A stretch of DNA of 64,000 bases from Ascaris suum (taxonomy: Eukaryota; Nematoda; Chromadorea; Rhabditida; Ascarididae), in the NCBI GenBank assembly GCA_013433145.1, contig CM024170.1, forward strand, positions 13,925,866 to 13,989,865. Direction: 5' to 3'. The notes under the pieces were generated by a model. That model saw nothing but the letters and a program-made list of their open reading frames with translations, had not been told where the DNA came from and searched no databases. Shown here piece after piece: positions 62,771 through 64,000 of this stretch; position 1 is the stretch's first letter; each line of letters begins with the position of its first letter. Made by a program: the position numbers and the translations under genes.

Positions 62771-63674
62771 GTAAGTTTGCACTTGGCACATCTGATTCAC
62801 CAAATAAGCAAACAGACATCGTCCAGTGATCAAATTTCACTTGCATCATGCGGTATCCCATCACTGTTTGCGAACCATACTGCAAAAGCAGTCTCATAAA
62901 AATTTCACAACTTTGCCTATTCTGTTCATAACTCATTCTTTCTAAAAAATACACATTCCTCTCGTCTTTGCCAAGGAAAACATCCCTCTTCTCCCTCCCG
63001 CACCCCAGTTAAAACCTGTCGCCCGGTTATTGGGGATAATCGTCAGAACAGATCATTTTACTGGAAACGATCTTCGAAGCCTCACACAGTCCGGCAGTAA
63101 CCCTGATCGGCTCCCGAAACCATAACTTGTTTTTGCTTTGGAGACAGATATCGCGAAAATTACTAATTTTGTAAAGCCTCTGGTCAAGCCGGTAACAGGA
63201 AGTACTTCCTGAAACTAAGGAAGTATGGCGTCGTCGGCTGTTGCCTAAAATTGGCCAGAGAATTTTTGTGTGGACGAATCTTCTCATTGACAATTGGAGA
63301 CAATCGCTTTTTCTCGCACTCACTTGATAATAGCGTATCCCAACAAAGTAGGTCCTGCGTTTTCTCGGTATACATTGAGAGTGTTCCGGATATTATAACT
63401 AACTGTCGTCTGAACTCCTCTTTTAGGTGGACATCCTTCATTTGTCAGGCTTTATTCCTTGTACCTGTTAACGATCCTTAAATCGTTAACCTATTCTCTT
63501 TCTGAGAAAAGTATTATTTGCAAATGCAAAGTGTTTTCTCTATCCATCATTATATGTCTGTAATGAAATCGTTGTCATTTTAAGAGGAACTTTCCGCACG
63601 ATCGCTTCGGAGCATATCTAGACTACTCTGAGTTAATGAGGCGAAGTATTCTCTTTTGTCCACCGTTGATGAAG

Positions 63675-63794
63675 AGCTATTGTTCGTTGCTTGCCGCATT
63701 CACATTCGACATTCCTCACGTTGATGTTCCAGCCTTTGGTGTCCATGGAGCCATCAATGAATGGGCAATCAATGTCTCACCTATAATCACCAAG
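63675..63794 (+). CDS. possible further lpd-3 exon (5' edge not placed)
   Basis: Open frame ending at ACCAAG|GTTTTT in phase 0, which agrees with the phase leaving 62770. The peptide LLAAFTFDIPHVDVPAFGVH then GAINEWAINVSPIITK is strand-like, with a Trp, as in bridge-type lipid transfer proteins. No convincing acceptor was found; the given start is only the first in-phase AG that keeps the frame. The frame itself is open back to 63636. Confidence 0.35.
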
Positions 63795-64000
63795 GTTTTT
63801 ATCTGTCTACTACACATATCATTTTGATAGCTGATGTGGTCAATAAGTTTTGTTGATTCTTTAAAGAAGTGATGGACTTGCTGTCACTCTAACAGCGAAG
63901 AGTTGAAAATTACAAGTTAAGACTGATTGATTCAAGAAGATTTATATATTTGAGGATCGACTTTTTCGACCAGATGTGATGAATTCGCTTTTTTCGTAAA

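Overview
The window looks like nuclear DNA of a parasitic nematode, most likely a strongylid (hookworm group). The evidence is short exons in long AT-rich introns, nematode-type splice sites (TTTCAG, TTTAAG), a mariner family, an RTE retrotransposon of the kind common in hookworm genomes, scattered TTAGGC (the nematode telomere hexamer), and four long (TA)n tracts. Nothing looks bacterial or viral. Species placement is inference.

The main content is one large gene on the + strand, from 29.7 kb to at least 55.9 kb and probably to the window end. I identify it as the nematode orthologue of BLTP1 (human KIAA1109, fly Tweek, C. elegans lpd-3), a giant bridge-like lipid transfer protein anchored in the ER. 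Most exons are too small to stand out as open frames. I placed 22 consecutive exons by reading through splice sites, checking that every junction keeps phase, and matching each peptide against the family order as I remember it. No search was run. Together they give about 1,120 residues: a membrane anchor, then the first part of the lipid-channel bridge, including the hallmark GPWADxQR segment. The exon with the start codon was not found. Two further exons (62.7 and 63.7 kb) are tentative.

Two splice donors are unusual. Exon 9 seems to use a GC donor. Exon 21 has AG|ATAAGT, a normal consensus with +1 G replaced by A.

The introns hold retrotransposon debris, all antisense to the gene: three 5'-truncated CR1/Jockey-like LINE copies (42.1, 46.4 and 53.2 kb) and a longer decayed RTE element (56.8-59.5 kb or beyond) whose 3' end runs into (TA)n. 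A mariner remnant ending in a 48-bp perfect palindrome lies in the intron at 30.1-30.4 kb.

The first 29.7 kb is gene-poor as far as I can read it. It holds a pair of inverted, nearly identical mariner copies (12.8-13.4 kb, internally deleted; 17.6-18.95 kb, longer but dead), a degenerate TTAGGC-like array (9.5-9.8 kb), small simple repeats, and one unrecognised possible coding region on the - strand (14.8-15.7 kb). Short exons of other genes could be hidden there.
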